64,000 nucleotides of DNA. It comes from Bacteroidaceae bacterium (lineage in GTDB: Bacteria; Bacteroidota; Bacteroidia; Bacteroidales; Barnesiellaceae_A). The notes beneath the pieces are model-generated. The model saw only the letters and a program-made list of their open reading frames with translations, was not told where the DNA came from and made no database searches. The translations under genes and the position numbers were made by a program. Positions within the stretch are counted from its first letter, which is position 1; every line of letters starts with the position of its first letter. The stretch spans positions 45,352-109,351 of the forward strand of contig JAFUOV010000017.1 in assembly GCA_017481745.1 (NCBI GenBank), in the 5' to 3' direction. Shown piece by piece: positions 26,783-37,247 of this stretch.

Positions 26783-27778
26783 TTGAATAAAACTCTATCA
26801 CATATTATTAAGTATGTTTTACCCTTAATGTTGGGTGTAGGCATATTTTGGTTGTTGTATCGACAGTTCGATTTCCAAGAAATATTATCTATCCTGCGTA
26901 GCGATATGAATATCTTTTGGATTGTTGTTTCGATGTTGATAGGTGTTGTCAGTCATATTGCACGTTCCTTGCGTTGGCAGTTACAGTTGCGACAACTCGA
27001 TATCCATGCTTCGTTTGGCACGATATGCAACGCTATCTTTGGTACATATGCATTTAACCTTGTTCTGCCCCGCTTCGGCGAGTTGTGGCGATGCACATAC
27101 TTGGCAAATCACGAGAAAACCTCTTTCTCGCGTGTCTTTGGCTCGATGTTGAGCGACCGTTTTGCCGATACCATTACGGCTTTGACTATCGTTCTTGTTG
27201 TGTTTCTGTCGCAGATGAGTGTGGTTGACGAGTTTCTCGCTCAAAATCCCGGTTCACAACAGCAATTGTATGCCCTGCTCTCTTCGCCTTGGCTCTATGT
27301 GGTAGTGATTGCCGTTGTTGCAGCATTGGTGTGGTTGTTGACTCGTCGTAGCGAAAATCGTCTGCTCAACAAGTTGCAAGAGACGTTAAAGAAGATGTGG
27401 GAAGGATTTAACTCGGTATTGTCGATGAAAAAAGGAAAATTGTTGTTCCTTTTTTATACTATCGCAATATGGGGTTGCTATTTCCTGCAATTATATATTT
27501 GTACATTTGCATTCGATTGGATGAGCCATGTTACCGCACTGCAAGCATTGGTATTGTTTGTGTTGGGCAGTATAGGCATGGCTGTTCCGGTGCAAGGCGG
27601 TATAGGACCTTGGCATGCAGCCGTAATATTCGGTATGATGTTCTATGGTTTTAGCCACGAACAAGCCGGTGCTTTTGCGCTCATTGCACATGGCTCGCAG
27701 ATGATAGTTACCATATTGTTGGGTATATACACAACGGTGGCTATCTTACTTGAGCGCCGACATAATATGAAGTCTTAA
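26783..27778 (+). CDS. Lysylphosphatidylglycerol synthase TM-region/flippase-like (UPF0104) membrane protein
   Basis: Integral inner-membrane protein of about 331 residues with 7-8 helices, related to the N-terminal flippase domain of MprF and to AglD/YbhN-like proteins; no lysyltransferase domain is present. The frame is open upstream, but a promoter at 26736 rules those starts out. The family usually begins like NKTLSHIIKYVLPLMLGVGI, which here follows a TTG at 26783, so I propose a TTG start; the first ATG in frame is 26828, inside helix 1. The motif FNLVLPRFGELWRC (GE-R) and GSIGMAVPVQGGIGPWHAAV are conserved family features. The transported lipid is unknown. Confidence 0.82.
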   Translation: MNKTLSHIIKYVLPLMLGVGIFWLLYRQFDFQEILSILRSDMNIFWIVVSMLIGVVSHIARSLRWQLQLRQLDIHASFGTICNAIFGTYAFNLVLPRFGELWRCTYLANHEKTSFSRVFGSMLSDRFADTITALTIVLVVFLSQMSVVDEFLAQNPGSQQQLYALLSSPWLYVVVIAVVAALVWLLTRRSENRLLNKLQETLKKMWEGFNSVLSMKKGKLLFLFYTIAIWGCYFLQLYICTFAFDWMSHVTALQALVLFVLGSIGMAVPVQGGIGPWHAAVIFGMMFYGFSHEQAGAFALIAHGSQMIVTILLGIYTTVAILLERRHNMKS

Positions 27779-27812
27779 TTTTAAACAGATTATATTAACC
27801 ATCAAAGAAACT

Positions 27813-29288
27813 ATGATTATGGCACAAGAACTCACCAACCTCAATCCTCAAGCAATTTGGAAATATTTTGCTCAAATATGTAGCATACCCCACCCCTCGG
27901 GACATACTGCTATGATAGCCGATTATTTGATGGAGGCAGGAAAAGCTCTCGGACTCGAAACTTATCGCGATAAAGCCGATAATGTCATAATCCGTAAGCC
28001 TGCAACACCCGGTATGGAAAACCGCACAACCGTTATCCTGCAGGCGCACTACGACATGGTACCGCAAGCCAATAAGGCAACCAATCATAATTTTGAAACC
28101 GATCCTATCTTGCCTCGTGTCGATGGCGATTGGGTGTTGGCTACCGATACAACATTGGGCGCCGACAATGGTATAGGTATGGCAGCTATATTGGCTGTTT
28201 TGGAAGCTAAAGACATCGTGCATGGTCCTATCGAAGCGCTTTTTACTCGTGATGAAGAGACCGGTATGTATGGTGCTAAAGATATTGAACATGGTGTATT
28301 GAAGGGTAAAATATTGCTCAATACCGACTCTGAAACCGATGGCGAATTGTATATGAGTTGCGCCGGAGGTCTTGATATTGAAGCGACATTCCGCTATCAA
28401 GAGAAAGAGACTGCGCAACTTGCCGACTATATGGCATATAAAGTGTCGTTGGGCGGTTTGTTGGGCGGACACTCGGGTATCGACATCAACTTGGGTCGCC
28501 TCAATGCCAACAAAGCAATGTTCCGTTTCTTGAAGATAGCTGTGGGCTGCCATAGCGCACGCTTGGCTTCGTATACCGGTGGTACATTGCGCAATGCTAT
28601 CCCTCGTGAGGCTGAGGCTGTAATAGTTGTGCCCAAGGTGCGTGAGAAAAAATTCCTTGCTTTTGTCGAAGACTTCAAGCACACCCTGCAACACGAATAT
28701 GGTTTTATCGAGAAAGGTATCGTATTCACAGCTGCCGAGGTAGATATGCCCGAAAAACTCATGCCCGAGCCCGCACAAGACGACTTGATTAATGCAGTCG
28801 TTGCTTGTCATAATGGCGTATATCGCATGATACCCGATGCGCCCGAAGTGGTAGAAACATCTTCAAACCTCTCTATTGTAACAGCTAACGAAGGTGTTGC
28901 CGAGGTAATGATTTTGGCGCGTAGCTCAAGCGAGACACAAAAGTATACGTTGGCATCGGAACTCGAGAGTACCTTCTCGTTGGCTGGTGCAAGAGTTGTT
29001 TTCGACGGTGCATATCCCGGTTGGGAACCCAACTTGCAATCGGCTATTCTCAACACCATGCGACCCTTGTATCCCCAAGTGTTGGGACGTGAGGCAGAGG
29101 TGAAAATGATGCATGCCGGATTGGAGTGCGGTATTATTGGCTCGGCATATCCCGGTCTCGACATGATATCGTTTGGTCCTACTATCAAGCACCCCCACTC
29201 GCCCGAGGAGAAAGTAAATATTCCTTCGGTTGAGAACTTCTGGAAAATACTCTGTGCAACACTCGAAAATATTCCCGTAGAAAAATAA
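27813..29288 (+). CDS. pepD: Aminoacyl-histidine dipeptidase (PepD, M20 family)
   Basis: Cytoplasmic di-zinc Xaa-His dipeptidase (carnosinase-like), 491 residues. M20 metal ligands and catalytic residues are visible: ILQAHYDMVP (zinc His and catalytic Asp), TTLGADNGIGMAAIL (bridging Asp), TRDEETGMYGA (catalytic and zinc Glu) and LLNTDSETDGEL. A dimerisation lid domain follows (~200-400), and the last zinc His is in GPTIKHPHSPEEKV. A second ATG two codons in (27819) is equally possible as start. It is followed after 10 bp by a small membrane protein. Confidence 0.94.
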   Translation: MIMAQELTNLNPQAIWKYFAQICSIPHPSGHTAMIADYLMEAGKALGLETYRDKADNVIIRKPATPGMENRTTVILQAHYDMVPQANKATNHNFETDPILPRVDGDWVLATDTTLGADNGIGMAAILAVLEAKDIVHGPIEALFTRDEETGMYGAKDIEHGVLKGKILLNTDSETDGELYMSCAGGLDIEATFRYQEKETAQLADYMAYKVSLGGLLGGHSGIDINLGRLNANKAMFRFLKIAVGCHSARLASYTGGTLRNAIPREAEAVIVVPKVREKKFLAFVEDFKHTLQHEYGFIEKGIVFTAAEVDMPEKLMPEPAQDDLINAVVACHNGVYRMIPDAPEVVETSSNLSIVTANEGVAEVMILARSSSETQKYTLASELESTFSLAGARVVFDGAYPGWEPNLQSAILNTMRPLYPQVLGREAEVKMMHAGLECGIIGSAYPGLDMISFGPTIKHPHSPEEKVNIPSVENFWKILCATLENIPVEK

Positions 29289-29298
29289 ATAAGCAATT

Positions 29299-29811
29299 AT
29301 GAATAACGAAACACTAAACAAAGAGAGTGTCGAAAAACAAACTCAAACAAATAACAAAAAAACTAATCCTATCGTGAAGTGGTTTAGAAATGTAGGCTGT
29401 GGAGTGATGCTCCTTGTAATTCTTGCAGCCGGTGGATATGTGTATTGGAAGTATTACTCGGTATTTGGTGAAGGCGTGAAAAGTGGTACGCTCAACTATG
29501 TGGTGCTCAAGGGCGATATTTTCAAGACCTATGAAGGCAAGCTTATTATGGAAGGCGTTGTTTCGTCGGGTCAAGGACAGATAGAGTCCAATCATTTTAC
29601 CTTCTCGATTGAAGATGAAGATTTGGCTCAGAAACTCATGCGCATGAGCGGTGAAAAAGTCGAACTGCAATACAAAGAGTATCACGGCAAGTTGCCTTGG
29701 CGCGGTCATAGCGTGTATGTGGTAGATAGTATTCTCTCGCACGACAATGGCGATGCTGCCGAGCAAGATGTTGTACAAACTATTGTAGATGCTACAACTA
29801 CCACTATATAA
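29299..29811 (+). CDS. Conserved single-pass membrane protein of unknown function
   Basis: 170 residues. A hydrophilic N-terminus (~30 residues, Asn/Lys/Gln-rich) is followed by one membrane helix (VGCGVMLLVILAAGGYVYW, ~33-52) and a beta-rich soluble domain (GTLNYVVLKGDIFKTYEGKL, then GEKVELQYKEYHGKLPWRGH) that probably faces the periplasm. Similar short proteins are common in Bacteroidales and are sometimes mislabelled as 6-phosphogluconate dehydrogenase; nothing in the sequence supports that enzyme. It is likely co-transcribed with pepD and ended by the hairpin at 29836-29876. Confidence 0.8.
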   Translation: MNNETLNKESVEKQTQTNNKKTNPIVKWFRNVGCGVMLLVILAAGGYVYWKYYSVFGEGVKSGTLNYVVLKGDIFKTYEGKLIMEGVVSSGQGQIESNHFTFSIEDEDLAQKLMRMSGEKVELQYKEYHGKLPWRGHSVYVVDSILSHDNGDAAEQDVVQTIVDATTTTI

Positions 29812-29835
29812 CGATACACATATCACACTTTATAT

Positions 29836-29876
29836 CTTTCCCGAGAATGCTATAACGCATCTTCGGGAAAGTTTTT
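29836..29876 (+). terminator. Intrinsic terminator
   Basis: CTTTCCCGA (29836-29844) / TCGGGAAAG (29863-29871), then TTTTT. It ends the pepD transcript. Confidence 0.85.
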
Positions 29877-29910
29877 AATAATATACTAATATACTCTATA
29901 TATAATAATT

Positions 29911-30711
29911 ATGAAGAAAATCATTAGTTGTTTGCTTGTGTCTATTATTCTCATTGCCGCGTGCTGTATTATTTATCATTTTGTTGTATCAACCCATAAT
30001 TCAACCACCAAAGTTATAGCTCATCGTGGTTATTGGAATAAAGAAGGATCGGCACAAAATTCAATAACAGCACTTCAAGCTGCATCTGAAATAGATATTT
30101 ATGGCTCGGAATTTGACGTTCAAATGACTGCTGATAAAGAGCTGATTGTCATCCATGACCTGCATATTGATAGTATTGAAGATATACGTAAAGCATCTTA
30201 TTCGTCTATACAAAATTATCAGTTATCCAATGGAGAGTCTGTTCCATTGCTTTCAGAGTATCTCGATAGCGGAGCTGACCTTGATGATTGTAAGCTTATT
30301 CTTGAAATAAAGAGTCATTTAAGTCCCGAACTTGAAACAGAGATGGTGTGTAAAATTCTTGATATGGTTGCCAATAAAAATCTTCAAGATCGAGTTGAGT
30401 ATATAGCCTTTAGTCAACACGTGTGCCGCGAGATTGTACGTCTCAATCCATTTGCATCGGTAGCATATCTCAGTGGTGATATAACGCCCAAGCAAGCATG
30501 TGAGTACGGATTTTCGGGATTAGACTATCATTATAGCAAATATATAGATAATCCGGGTTGGATACAAGAGGCTCACGACTTGGGCATTACCGTAAATGTG
30601 TGGACGGTAAACGAAGAAAAGGACATTCTCAATATGCTAAATAGTGGAGTGGATTTTATTACTACCGATGTTCCTGAGTTGGTGCAGCAACTCATTGCAC
30701 GACATAATTGA
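29911..30711 (+). CDS. Glycerophosphodiester phosphodiesterase, membrane-anchored or secreted
   Basis: 266-residue GDPD-family enzyme that hydrolyses deacylated phospholipids (glycerophosphodiesters) to glycerol 3-phosphate and an alcohol. An N-terminal hydrophobic segment (IISCLLVSIILIAACCIIYH) anchors or exports it; the cysteines do not form a clear lipobox. Catalytic motifs follow: KVIAHRGYWNKEGSAQNS (first His, Arg, Gly, Asn; the common Glu of HRG-x-PEN is altered), GSEFDVQMTADKELIVIHDL (metal Glu/Asp and second His), LILEIKS and VNVWTVNEEKDI. Codon usage is more AT-rich than its neighbours. Confidence 0.88.
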   Translation: MKKIISCLLVSIILIAACCIIYHFVVSTHNSTTKVIAHRGYWNKEGSAQNSITALQAASEIDIYGSEFDVQMTADKELIVIHDLHIDSIEDIRKASYSSIQNYQLSNGESVPLLSEYLDSGADLDDCKLILEIKSHLSPELETEMVCKILDMVANKNLQDRVEYIAFSQHVCREIVRLNPFASVAYLSGDITPKQACEYGFSGLDYHYSKYIDNPGWIQEAHDLGITVNVWTVNEEKDILNMLNSGVDFITTDVPELVQQLIARHN

Positions 30712-30800
30712 TAAATATTGGAGAGGTGTCTCTTGGGTCTTATGGCGAGTAATGCTTTTAATGTGAATTTTAGATTTGTATTACTTATCAGCTCCGATTA

Positions 30801-30832
30801 ATTGATTTTCTCGTTGTTATTTTGTAAATTTG
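30801..30832 (+). promoter_or_regulatory. Promoter of valS
   Basis: ATTG (30801-30804) and TAAATTTG (30825-30832) with exactly 20 bp between them, a good Bacteroidota -33/-7 pair. The leader to the ATG at 30900 is about 60 nt. Confidence 0.75.
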
Positions 30833-30899
30833 CACGATTTTGTTTCGTGCAGAATTGTAAATACTCAGGAATATAATATTAAAAGATAAATAACAGACA

Positions 30900-33527
30900 A
30901 TGGATAAAGAATTGGCTACAAAGTACACCCCCGGTGAGGTGGAATCGAAGTGGTATAATTATTGGTTGGAGCATAAATTGTTCGAGTCGAAACCCGATGC
31001 TCGTGAGCCATATACGGTGGTTATTCCTCCCCCTAATGTAACAGGTATCCTGCACATGGGACACATGCTCAATAATACTATTCAAGACATCCTTGTACGT
31101 CGTGCGCGTATGGAAGGCAAAAATGCTTGTTGGGTGCCCGGAACCGACCACGCTTCTATTGCAACCGAGGCTAAGGTTGTTGCCAAATTGGCTACTCAAG
31201 GTATTAAGAAGAACGACCTCACTCGTGAGGAGTTCCTCAAACATGCTTGGGAGTGGAAAGAGGAGCATGGTGGTATCATTCTCAAACAATTGCAACGCCT
31301 TGGCGCTTCGTGCGATTGGTCGCGTACTGCATTTACTATGGACGAGGCTCGCAGCGAAAGCGTGTTGCGTGTGTTTGTAGACCTGTATAACAAAGGGTTG
31401 ATTTACCGAGGCGTGCGTATGGTGAATTGGGACCCTAAGGCTCTCACTGCCCTCTCTGACGAGGAGGTTATCTACAAAGACGAGCATAGCAAATTGTATC
31501 ACTTGCGCTACTATGTTGAGGGTGAAGATCGCTATATCGTTGTGGCTACCACACGTCCCGAAACAATTTTGGGCGATACAGCTGTGTGTGTCAACCCCAA
31601 TGACGAGCGTTACGCTTGGCTCAAAGGTAAACGTGTTATCGTGCCTTTGGTGGGTCGCGCTGTTCCTATCATCATGGACGAATATGTCGAAATGGAATTT
31701 GGTACTGGCTGTTTGAAAGTTACCCCTGCACACGACGTAAATGACTATATGTTGGGCGAGAAATACAATCTCCCCTCTATTGATATCTTCAATGACAATG
31801 GTACTATAAGCGAGGCTGGTGGTATGTATATTGGCATGGACCGTTTCGACGTTCGTACACAGATTGTAAAGGACTTGGATGCAGCTGCTCTCTTGGAGAA
31901 GGTTGAGGACTATGACAACAAGGTGGGCTATAGCGAGCGTACACATGTCGTTATCGAGCCCAAGTTGTCGATGCAATGGTTCTTGAAGATGGGCGACTTG
32001 GCTCGTCCTGCACTCGAAGCTGTGATGAACGACGATATAAAATTCCACCCTGCCAAGTTCAAAAATACTTATCGCCACTGGATGGAGAATATAAAGGATT
32101 GGTGTATCTCTCGCCAATTGTGGTGGGGACATCGTATTCCCGCATATTTCTTGCCCGAGGGTGGCTATGTTGTTGCCGCTACTGCCGAAGAGGCTCTCGA
32201 GTTGGCTCGACAAAAGACAGGAAATACCAACTTGCAAGCAGCCGACTTGCGCCAAGATGAAGATTGCCTTGATACATGGTTCTCGTCGTGGTTGTGGCCT
32301 GTTTCGTTGTTCGACGGTATCAATGCACCCGGTAATGACGAGTTTAAATACTACTACCCCACTGCCGACCTTGTAACAGGTCCCGATATTATCTTCTTCT
32401 GGGTGGCTCGTATGATTATGGCAGGCTATGAGTATTGCCAACTTCCTCCTTTCCGCAATGTGTATTTCACCGGTATTGTGCGCGACAGCCTTGGTCGTAA
32501 GATGTCGAAGTCGTTGGGTAACTCGCCCGATGCTCTCGGATTGATAGATAAATTTGGCGCTGACGGCGTGCGTATGGGTTTGATGCTTGCTGCTCCTGCA
32601 GGTAATGATATACTCTATGATGACTCGTTGTGTGAGCAAGGTCGTAACTTCTGTAACAAGATATGGAATGCTTTCCGTCTTGTAAAAGGCTGGAGTGTCG
32701 ATGAAAATCTGCCTCAACCCGATACAGCAGCTATTGCTGTTAAATGGTTTGATGCGCAACTATCCAAAACTCTTGCCGAGGTAAAAGATTTGTTCTCGAA
32801 ATATCGCCTGTCAGAGGCGCTTATGGCTGTGTATAAACTCTTCTGGGATGAGTTCTCTTCATGGTATCTCGAGGTGGTAAAACCCGGTTATCAGCAACCC
32901 ATTGATGCCGCTACATATCGCGCTACACTCGACTATTTCGACGCTTTGTTGCGCTTGTTGCATCCCTTTATGCCGTTTATTACCGAGGAGTTGTGGCAAC
33001 ACCTTGCCGAGCGTAAAGAGGGCGAAAGTATTATGGCAGCCCTTATCCCCGATGCTAAGCCTGTTGATGAGTCGCTTATAGCAGCTTTTGAGATAACAAA
33101 ACAGGTTATTGCCGGTGTGCGAACAGTGAGATTGCAGAAGAATATTCCCAACCGCGATGCTCTCTCGTTGCAAATTGTGGGCGCTCACGATGCTACTAAC
33201 GATTGTGTGATTGTTAAACTTACCAACTTGTCTGATATAGCTGTTGTTGCTGAAAAAGATGCCAACTCGATGACCTTCCTTGTAGGTACTACCGAGTATG
33301 CTGTGCCTCTTGGCAATAACATTGATGTCGAGGCGGAGCTTGCCAAGTTGAACGAAGATCTCAAATACATGCAAGGTTTCTTGCGCACTGTGATGGGTAA
33401 ACTTGGTAATGAGCGTTTTGTTAATAATGCTCCTGCGCAAGTAGTTGAACTCGAGCGCAAGAAAAAAGCCGATGCCGAGAGTAAGATTAAATCGCTCGAA
33501 GAGCGCATCGCTTCGTTGAGTAAATAA
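30900..33527 (+). CDS. valS: Valine--tRNA ligase
   Basis: Class I aminoacyl-tRNA synthetase charging tRNA-Val, 875 residues. Signatures: [15 protein letters not shown] with the HIGH variant HMGH at ~52, the long CP1 editing insert with [17 protein letters not shown] and [15 protein letters not shown] (hydrolyses mischarged Thr), [15 protein letters not shown] (KMSKS at ~533), an anticodon-binding helical domain, and a C-terminal coiled-coil arm ([20 protein letters not shown]). Single gene with its own promoter and terminator. Confidence 0.97.
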   Translation: MDKELATKYTPGEVESKWYNYWLEHKLFESKPDAREPYTVVIPPPNVTGILHMGHMLNNTIQDILVRRARMEGKNACWVPGTDHASIATEAKVVAKLATQGIKKNDLTREEFLKHAWEWKEEHGGIILKQLQRLGASCDWSRTAFTMDEARSESVLRVFVDLYNKGLIYRGVRMVNWDPKALTALSDEEVIYKDEHSKLYHLRYYVEGEDRYIVVATTRPETILGDTAVCVNPNDERYAWLKGKRVIVPLVGRAVPIIMDEYVEMEFGTGCLKVTPAHDVNDYMLGEKYNLPSIDIFNDNGTISEAGGMYIGMDRFDVRTQIVKDLDAAALLEKVEDYDNKVGYSERTHVVIEPKLSMQWFLKMGDLARPALEAVMNDDIKFHPAKFKNTYRHWMENIKDWCISRQLWWGHRIPAYFLPEGGYVVAATAEEALELARQKTGNTNLQAADLRQDEDCLDTWFSSWLWPVSLFDGINAPGNDEFKYYYPTADLVTGPDIIFFWVARMIMAGYEYCQLPPFRNVYFTGIVRDSLGRKMSKSLGNSPDALGLIDKFGADGVRMGLMLAAPAGNDILYDDSLCEQGRNFCNKIWNAFRLVKGWSVDENLPQPDTAAIAVKWFDAQLSKTLAEVKDLFSKYRLSEALMAVYKLFWDEFSSWYLEVVKPGYQQPIDAATYRATLDYFDALLRLLHPFMPFITEELWQHLAERKEGESIMAALIPDAKPVDESLIAAFEITKQVIAGVRTVRLQKNIPNRDALSLQIVGAHDATNDCVIVKLTNLSDIAVVAEKDANSMTFLVGTTEYAVPLGNNIDVEAELAKLNEDLKYMQGFLRTVMGKLGNERFVNNAPAQVVELERKKKADAESKIKSLEERIASLSK

Positions 33528-33546
33528 TAGAATACTTTTCGATACG

Positions 33547-33587
33547 AGCAGGCAGTAATCAATCATGATTGCTGCCTGCTTTTTGTT
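33547..33587 (+). terminator. Intrinsic terminator after valS
   Basis: AGCAGGCAG (33547-33555) / CTGCCTGCT (33572-33580) with further inner pairing, then TTTTTG. Confidence 0.85.
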
Positions 33588-33683
33588 TAGTGTTGCCTGC
33601 TATATTTGTTGCTCGATTTCTCAAATTTATTGTGGCATTTTCATGCGGTAAAATTAATGCGCTAAATATATCGACACTCCTTA

Positions 33684-33713
33684 TTGTTGTAAAAGATATT
33701 TTCACTATATTTG
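33684..33713 (+). promoter_or_regulatory. Promoter of the small membrane protein/dxs/trk operon
   Basis: TTG (33684-33686) and TATATTTG (33706-33713), 19 bp apart. The next start codon is at 33775. Confidence 0.7.
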
Positions 33714-33774
33714 TAAGTTGTAATATGAAGTAGTGTATCTACGCATTAAATAACAGAAATAAGAAGCAAAAGAT

Positions 33775-33960
33775 ATGGCAAAGAGAAGATTTTCCACTTT
33801 CAATATTGTGTGTTTAGCCCTGTTGTGGGTTATACTTTGCTACTTTGTTATAACCGGTAGTGGGTTGAACTTTATGTCTGTATTTGCAATTGTTGCATCG
33901 GGCATTATTGTGTTTGCTCCTATCTATAAGAGCAAGAAGAGAGAAAAAGAAGGAAAATAA
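33775..33960 (+). CDS. Small two-helix membrane protein
   Basis: 61 residues: basic start (MAKRRFSTFN), two hydrophobic segments (IVCLALLWVILCYFVI and FMSVFAIVASGIIVFAPIY) joined by a short loop, and a charged end (KSKKREKEGK). The positively charged ends suggest both termini are cytoplasmic. No known family is recognised. It is the first gene behind a clear promoter and is 24 bp ahead of dxs, so it is probably real and co-transcribed with it. Confidence 0.72.
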   Translation: MAKRRFSTFNIVCLALLWVILCYFVITGSGLNFMSVFAIVASGIIVFAPIYKSKKREKEGK

Positions 33961-33984
33961 CTTTTGCATTGTAAGAATATAGTT

Positions 33985-35889
33985 ATGGATAATAATAAAA
34001 GCAATATACTCGCATCAATAGACTATCCGTCCGATTTGCGCAAACTATCGGTAGAACAACTACCGGCAGTGTGCCAAGAATTGCGCGAATTTATTATTGA
34101 TGCTTGTTCCGAAAATCCTGGACACTTTGGCTCGAGCATGGGCGCTGTAGAGATTACAGTAGCATTGCATTATGTATTCAATACACCCTACGACCGTATT
34201 GTTTGGGATGTAGGACATCAGGCGTATGGTCATAAAATATTGACAGGTCGTCGTGAGCGTTTTGCTACCAATCGCAAACTCAATGGCTTGAGCGGATTTC
34301 CCAATCCGGCAGAGAGTGAGTATGATGCCTTTATCGGTGGTCATGCTTCCAATTCTATATCGGCGGCTTTGGGTATGGCTATCGCTACCGAGCTGCAAGC
34401 CGATGCGCCGGGTCGTAAGGTTGTAGCTGTGATTGGCGATGCCTCGATAGCCGGTGGCTTGGCATTTGAAGGACTTAACAATGCCTCTATTAATCCCAAC
34501 GACTTGCTTATCATTCTCAACGACAACGATATGGCTATCGACCACAATGTAGGTGGATTGAACAGTTATCTTGTAGATATTACCACATCGCGCCGATACA
34601 ACAATGTGCGCAACAAGATATATCAATGTTTCAAGAAACTCAATCTTATTGGAGAAGGTGGTCGTGGCTCGATATTGCGTTTCAATAACAGCTTGAAATC
34701 GTTGCTTTCCAAGCAGCAAAATATATTTGAGGGATTGAATATCCGCTACTTTGGTCCTGCCGATGGTCATGATGTGGAAAATATAGTGCGCATGTTGCAA
34801 ACTATCAAGGATATGAAAGGTCCTAAAATCTTGCATTTGTGTACCAAGAAAGGTAAGGGCTACAAACCTGCCGAGGAAGACCCTACCAAGTGGCATGCGC
34901 CCGGCAAGTTTAATAAAGAGACCGGCGAGATTGTGAAAAATACTGCACCCAATCAACCCTGCAAGTTCCAAGACGTCTTTGGACACACGCTTGTTGAGTT
35001 GGCAGAGCAAAACGAACGTATTGTATCAATCACCCCCGCCATGCCATCCGGTAGCTCGATGAACTATATGATGGAGCGTTTCCCGCAACGCTCCTTTGAC
35101 GTGGGTATATCAGAAGAGCATGCAGTAACATTCTCGGCAGGACTTGCCAAGGAGGGTCTGCTACCCTATTGCTGCGTATATTCGAGCTTTTTGCAACGCG
35201 CATACGACGAGATAATACACGATGTTGCTATACAAAATCTTCCTGTAACATTCTGCATAGATCGTGCCGGTATTGTGGGTGAAGATGGTGTAACACATCA
35301 CGGTTGTTTCGATTTGAGTTTTATGCGCTCAATCCCCGGTATGACTGTTGCAGCTCCCATGGATGAGCACACGTTGCGACATCTACTATATACTGCGCAA
35401 GCCGTTGAGCATGGTCCGTTGGCAATTCGCTATCCGCGTGGTGGTGGCGAAATCGTTGATTGGCACTGCCCTATGCAGTTGTTGCCTATTGGTAAGGGGC
35501 GATGTCTACATATAGCAACCAATAGCAATACAGCTATACTCAGTATTGGTAATATAGGTACAACCGTATCTCATGCCATTGAGAAAGCCATTGAGCAAGG
35601 CTATGATGCCACACACTACGATATGATATTCCTCAAGCCTATTGATGAAGATATTCTCAAAGAGGTTGCTTCTTGCTATTCGCGTATCATAACTGTTGAG
35701 AATGGTACGGTAGTTGGCGGCTTGGGCAGTGCTGTTATGGAGTGGATGGCAGAGCATGGATATGCGCCTCGCATCAAGCGCCTCGGTATACCCGACCAAT
35801 TTATTGCACAAGGCTCTGTAAGTGAGTTGCATAAATTGTGCGGATTTGATGTAGATAGTATAGTAGAGTTGTTGATTACAGAATGGTAA
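33985..35889 (+). CDS. dxs: 1-deoxy-D-xylulose-5-phosphate synthase
   Basis: First enzyme of the non-mevalonate isoprenoid pathway: condenses pyruvate and glyceraldehyde 3-phosphate, thiamine-diphosphate dependent, in the cytoplasm. 634 residues from ATG 33985 ([20 protein letters not shown]); the TTG at 33964 adds seven unconserved residues and is less likely. Motifs: [37 protein letters not shown], ThDP site [17 protein letters not shown]...NDNDM, and the pyrimidine domain [19 protein letters not shown], with [17 protein letters not shown]. The C-terminal transketolase domain is complete. trkA follows 12 bp later. Confidence 0.96.
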   Translation: MDNNKSNILASIDYPSDLRKLSVEQLPAVCQELREFIIDACSENPGHFGSSMGAVEITVALHYVFNTPYDRIVWDVGHQAYGHKILTGRRERFATNRKLNGLSGFPNPAESEYDAFIGGHASNSISAALGMAIATELQADAPGRKVVAVIGDASIAGGLAFEGLNNASINPNDLLIILNDNDMAIDHNVGGLNSYLVDITTSRRYNNVRNKIYQCFKKLNLIGEGGRGSILRFNNSLKSLLSKQQNIFEGLNIRYFGPADGHDVENIVRMLQTIKDMKGPKILHLCTKKGKGYKPAEEDPTKWHAPGKFNKETGEIVKNTAPNQPCKFQDVFGHTLVELAEQNERIVSITPAMPSGSSMNYMMERFPQRSFDVGISEEHAVTFSAGLAKEGLLPYCCVYSSFLQRAYDEIIHDVAIQNLPVTFCIDRAGIVGEDGVTHHGCFDLSFMRSIPGMTVAAPMDEHTLRHLLYTAQAVEHGPLAIRYPRGGGEIVDWHCPMQLLPIGKGRCLHIATNSNTAILSIGNIGTTVSHAIEKAIEQGYDATHYDMIFLKPIDEDILKEVASCYSRIITVENGTVVGGLGSAVMEWMAEHGYAPRIKRLGIPDQFIAQGSVSELHKLCGFDVDSIVELLITEW

Positions 35890-35901
35890 AAAGATTGTAG
35901 T

Positions 35902-37236
35902 ATGAGAATAGTTATAGCCGGAGCAGGAGAAGTTGGTATACACTTAGCCAAGATGCTATCACGTGAGGAACTCGATGTAGTACTCATAGATAACAATGAG
36001 GAGGTATTGTCGGAGATTGAAAACAACTACAATCTCAGTGCTATTGTTGGTGAGCCTACTGCGTTCGATACGTTGAAACGTGCCGGTGCAGGTGATGCCG
36101 ACTTGTTTGTTGCTGTAACTCCTCACGAAACCCGCAATATTGTTGCTTGCTCTATTGCCTCGTCATTAGGTGCTATCAAGACAGTGGCTCGTGTCGACAA
36201 CTTCGACTACTTAAAACCCGAGCATAGCAAACATTTCAAATCGTTGGGCGTTGATGATCTTATTTACCCAGAAATGCTCGCCGGAGAGGAGGTTATTAAC
36301 GCTATGCGCCACACGTGGGCCCGCAGCTGGTTTGAGTTGCACAATGGCGCTCTGATACTTGTTGGCGTAAAATTGCGCGACAATGCAAGCATCCTCAATC
36401 GCAAGTTGTATGAGTTGACAAGCAATAGCAACTTATTTCACATAGCAGCCATCAAGCGCCACAATCACACCATCATACCCCGCGGTAATGATGAGGTGCT
36501 GTTGGGCGACATAGTATATTTCACTACTACCCCCGAGTATGTCGAAGGCATTCGCGAGTTGTGTGGTAAGAAACAAGTCAACGTAAAGAACGTAATGATT
36601 CTTGGCGGTAGTCGCATTGCCATTCACATTGCCAAGGTAATGGATGATGATGTAAATATAAAACTCATCGAGAAAGACCGCGAGAAGGGCTACAAGCTTG
36701 TAGAGCGTATGCGCAATACCGTCATTATACAAGGTGATGCGCGTGATGAAGAGTTGCTTGGCGAAGAAGGTATTGCCGATACCGATATGTTTATTGCCTT
36801 GAGCGACAGCTCCGAAACCAATATTTTGGCTTGTATGACAGCCAAGCAGATGGGCGTACCTCGCACCGTAGCCGAGGTAGAAGATATACAATATATCTCT
36901 ACTGCCGAGAACTTGAATATTGGTACGGTTATCAACAAAAAACTGCTTGCAGCAAGTCATATATTCCAACTCTTGCTCGATGCCGACGATACCAATGCCA
37001 AGTGTTTGGCTCTCGCCGATGCCGAGGTAGTAGAGATGGTTGCAAAACCCGGCTCAAAAATTACACGTCGACCGGTCAAAGAACTCAACCTGCCCGCCGA
37101 TATGACTCTTGGAGGTGTTATACACAATGGTGTAGGAACAATCGTTTCGGGAAATACACAGATAGAGCCCAACGACCATGTGCTTGTGTTCTGTCTTGAT
37201 ACTGCGTTGTACAAGTTAGACCGTTGGTTTGGATAA
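35902..37236 (+). CDS. trkA: Trk potassium uptake regulatory subunit TrkA
   Basis: Cytoplasmic, NAD-binding gating subunit of the Trk K+ transporter, 444 residues. Two RCK units in tandem: the first Rossmann fold at the N-terminus (VIAGAGEVGIHLAKMLSREE) with an acidic NAD site VVLIDNNEE, followed by RCK_C; the second Rossmann fold begins near residue 232 (VMILGGSRIAIHIAKVM), followed by a second RCK_C near the end. It lies 11 bp ahead of trkH, so the regulator and pore are made together. Confidence 0.95.
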   Translation: MRIVIAGAGEVGIHLAKMLSREELDVVLIDNNEEVLSEIENNYNLSAIVGEPTAFDTLKRAGAGDADLFVAVTPHETRNIVACSIASSLGAIKTVARVDNFDYLKPEHSKHFKSLGVDDLIYPEMLAGEEVINAMRHTWARSWFELHNGALILVGVKLRDNASILNRKLYELTSNSNLFHIAAIKRHNHTIIPRGNDEVLLGDIVYFTTTPEYVEGIRELCGKKQVNVKNVMILGGSRIAIHIAKVMDDDVNIKLIEKDREKGYKLVERMRNTVIIQGDARDEELLGEEGIADTDMFIALSDSSETNILACMTAKQMGVPRTVAEVEDIQYISTAENLNIGTVINKKLLAASHIFQLLLDADDTNAKCLALADAEVVEMVAKPGSKITRRPVKELNLPADMTLGGVIHNGVGTIVSGNTQIEPNDHVLVFCLDTALYKLDRWFG

Positions 37237-37247
37237 ATAGTAGAATT

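Noticed and set aside
27795..28811. 338-codon ORF on the minus strand
   Set aside because: Antisense to pepD; same reason.
30879..32759. 626-codon ORF on the minus strand
   Set aside because: Antisense shadow of valS. It is long because the reverse complement of the codons used there seldom gives stops.
33964..33984. TTG start seven codons ahead of dxs
   Set aside because: The ATG at 33985 gives the expected N-terminus, and the extra residues are not conserved in appearance and abut the previous stop.
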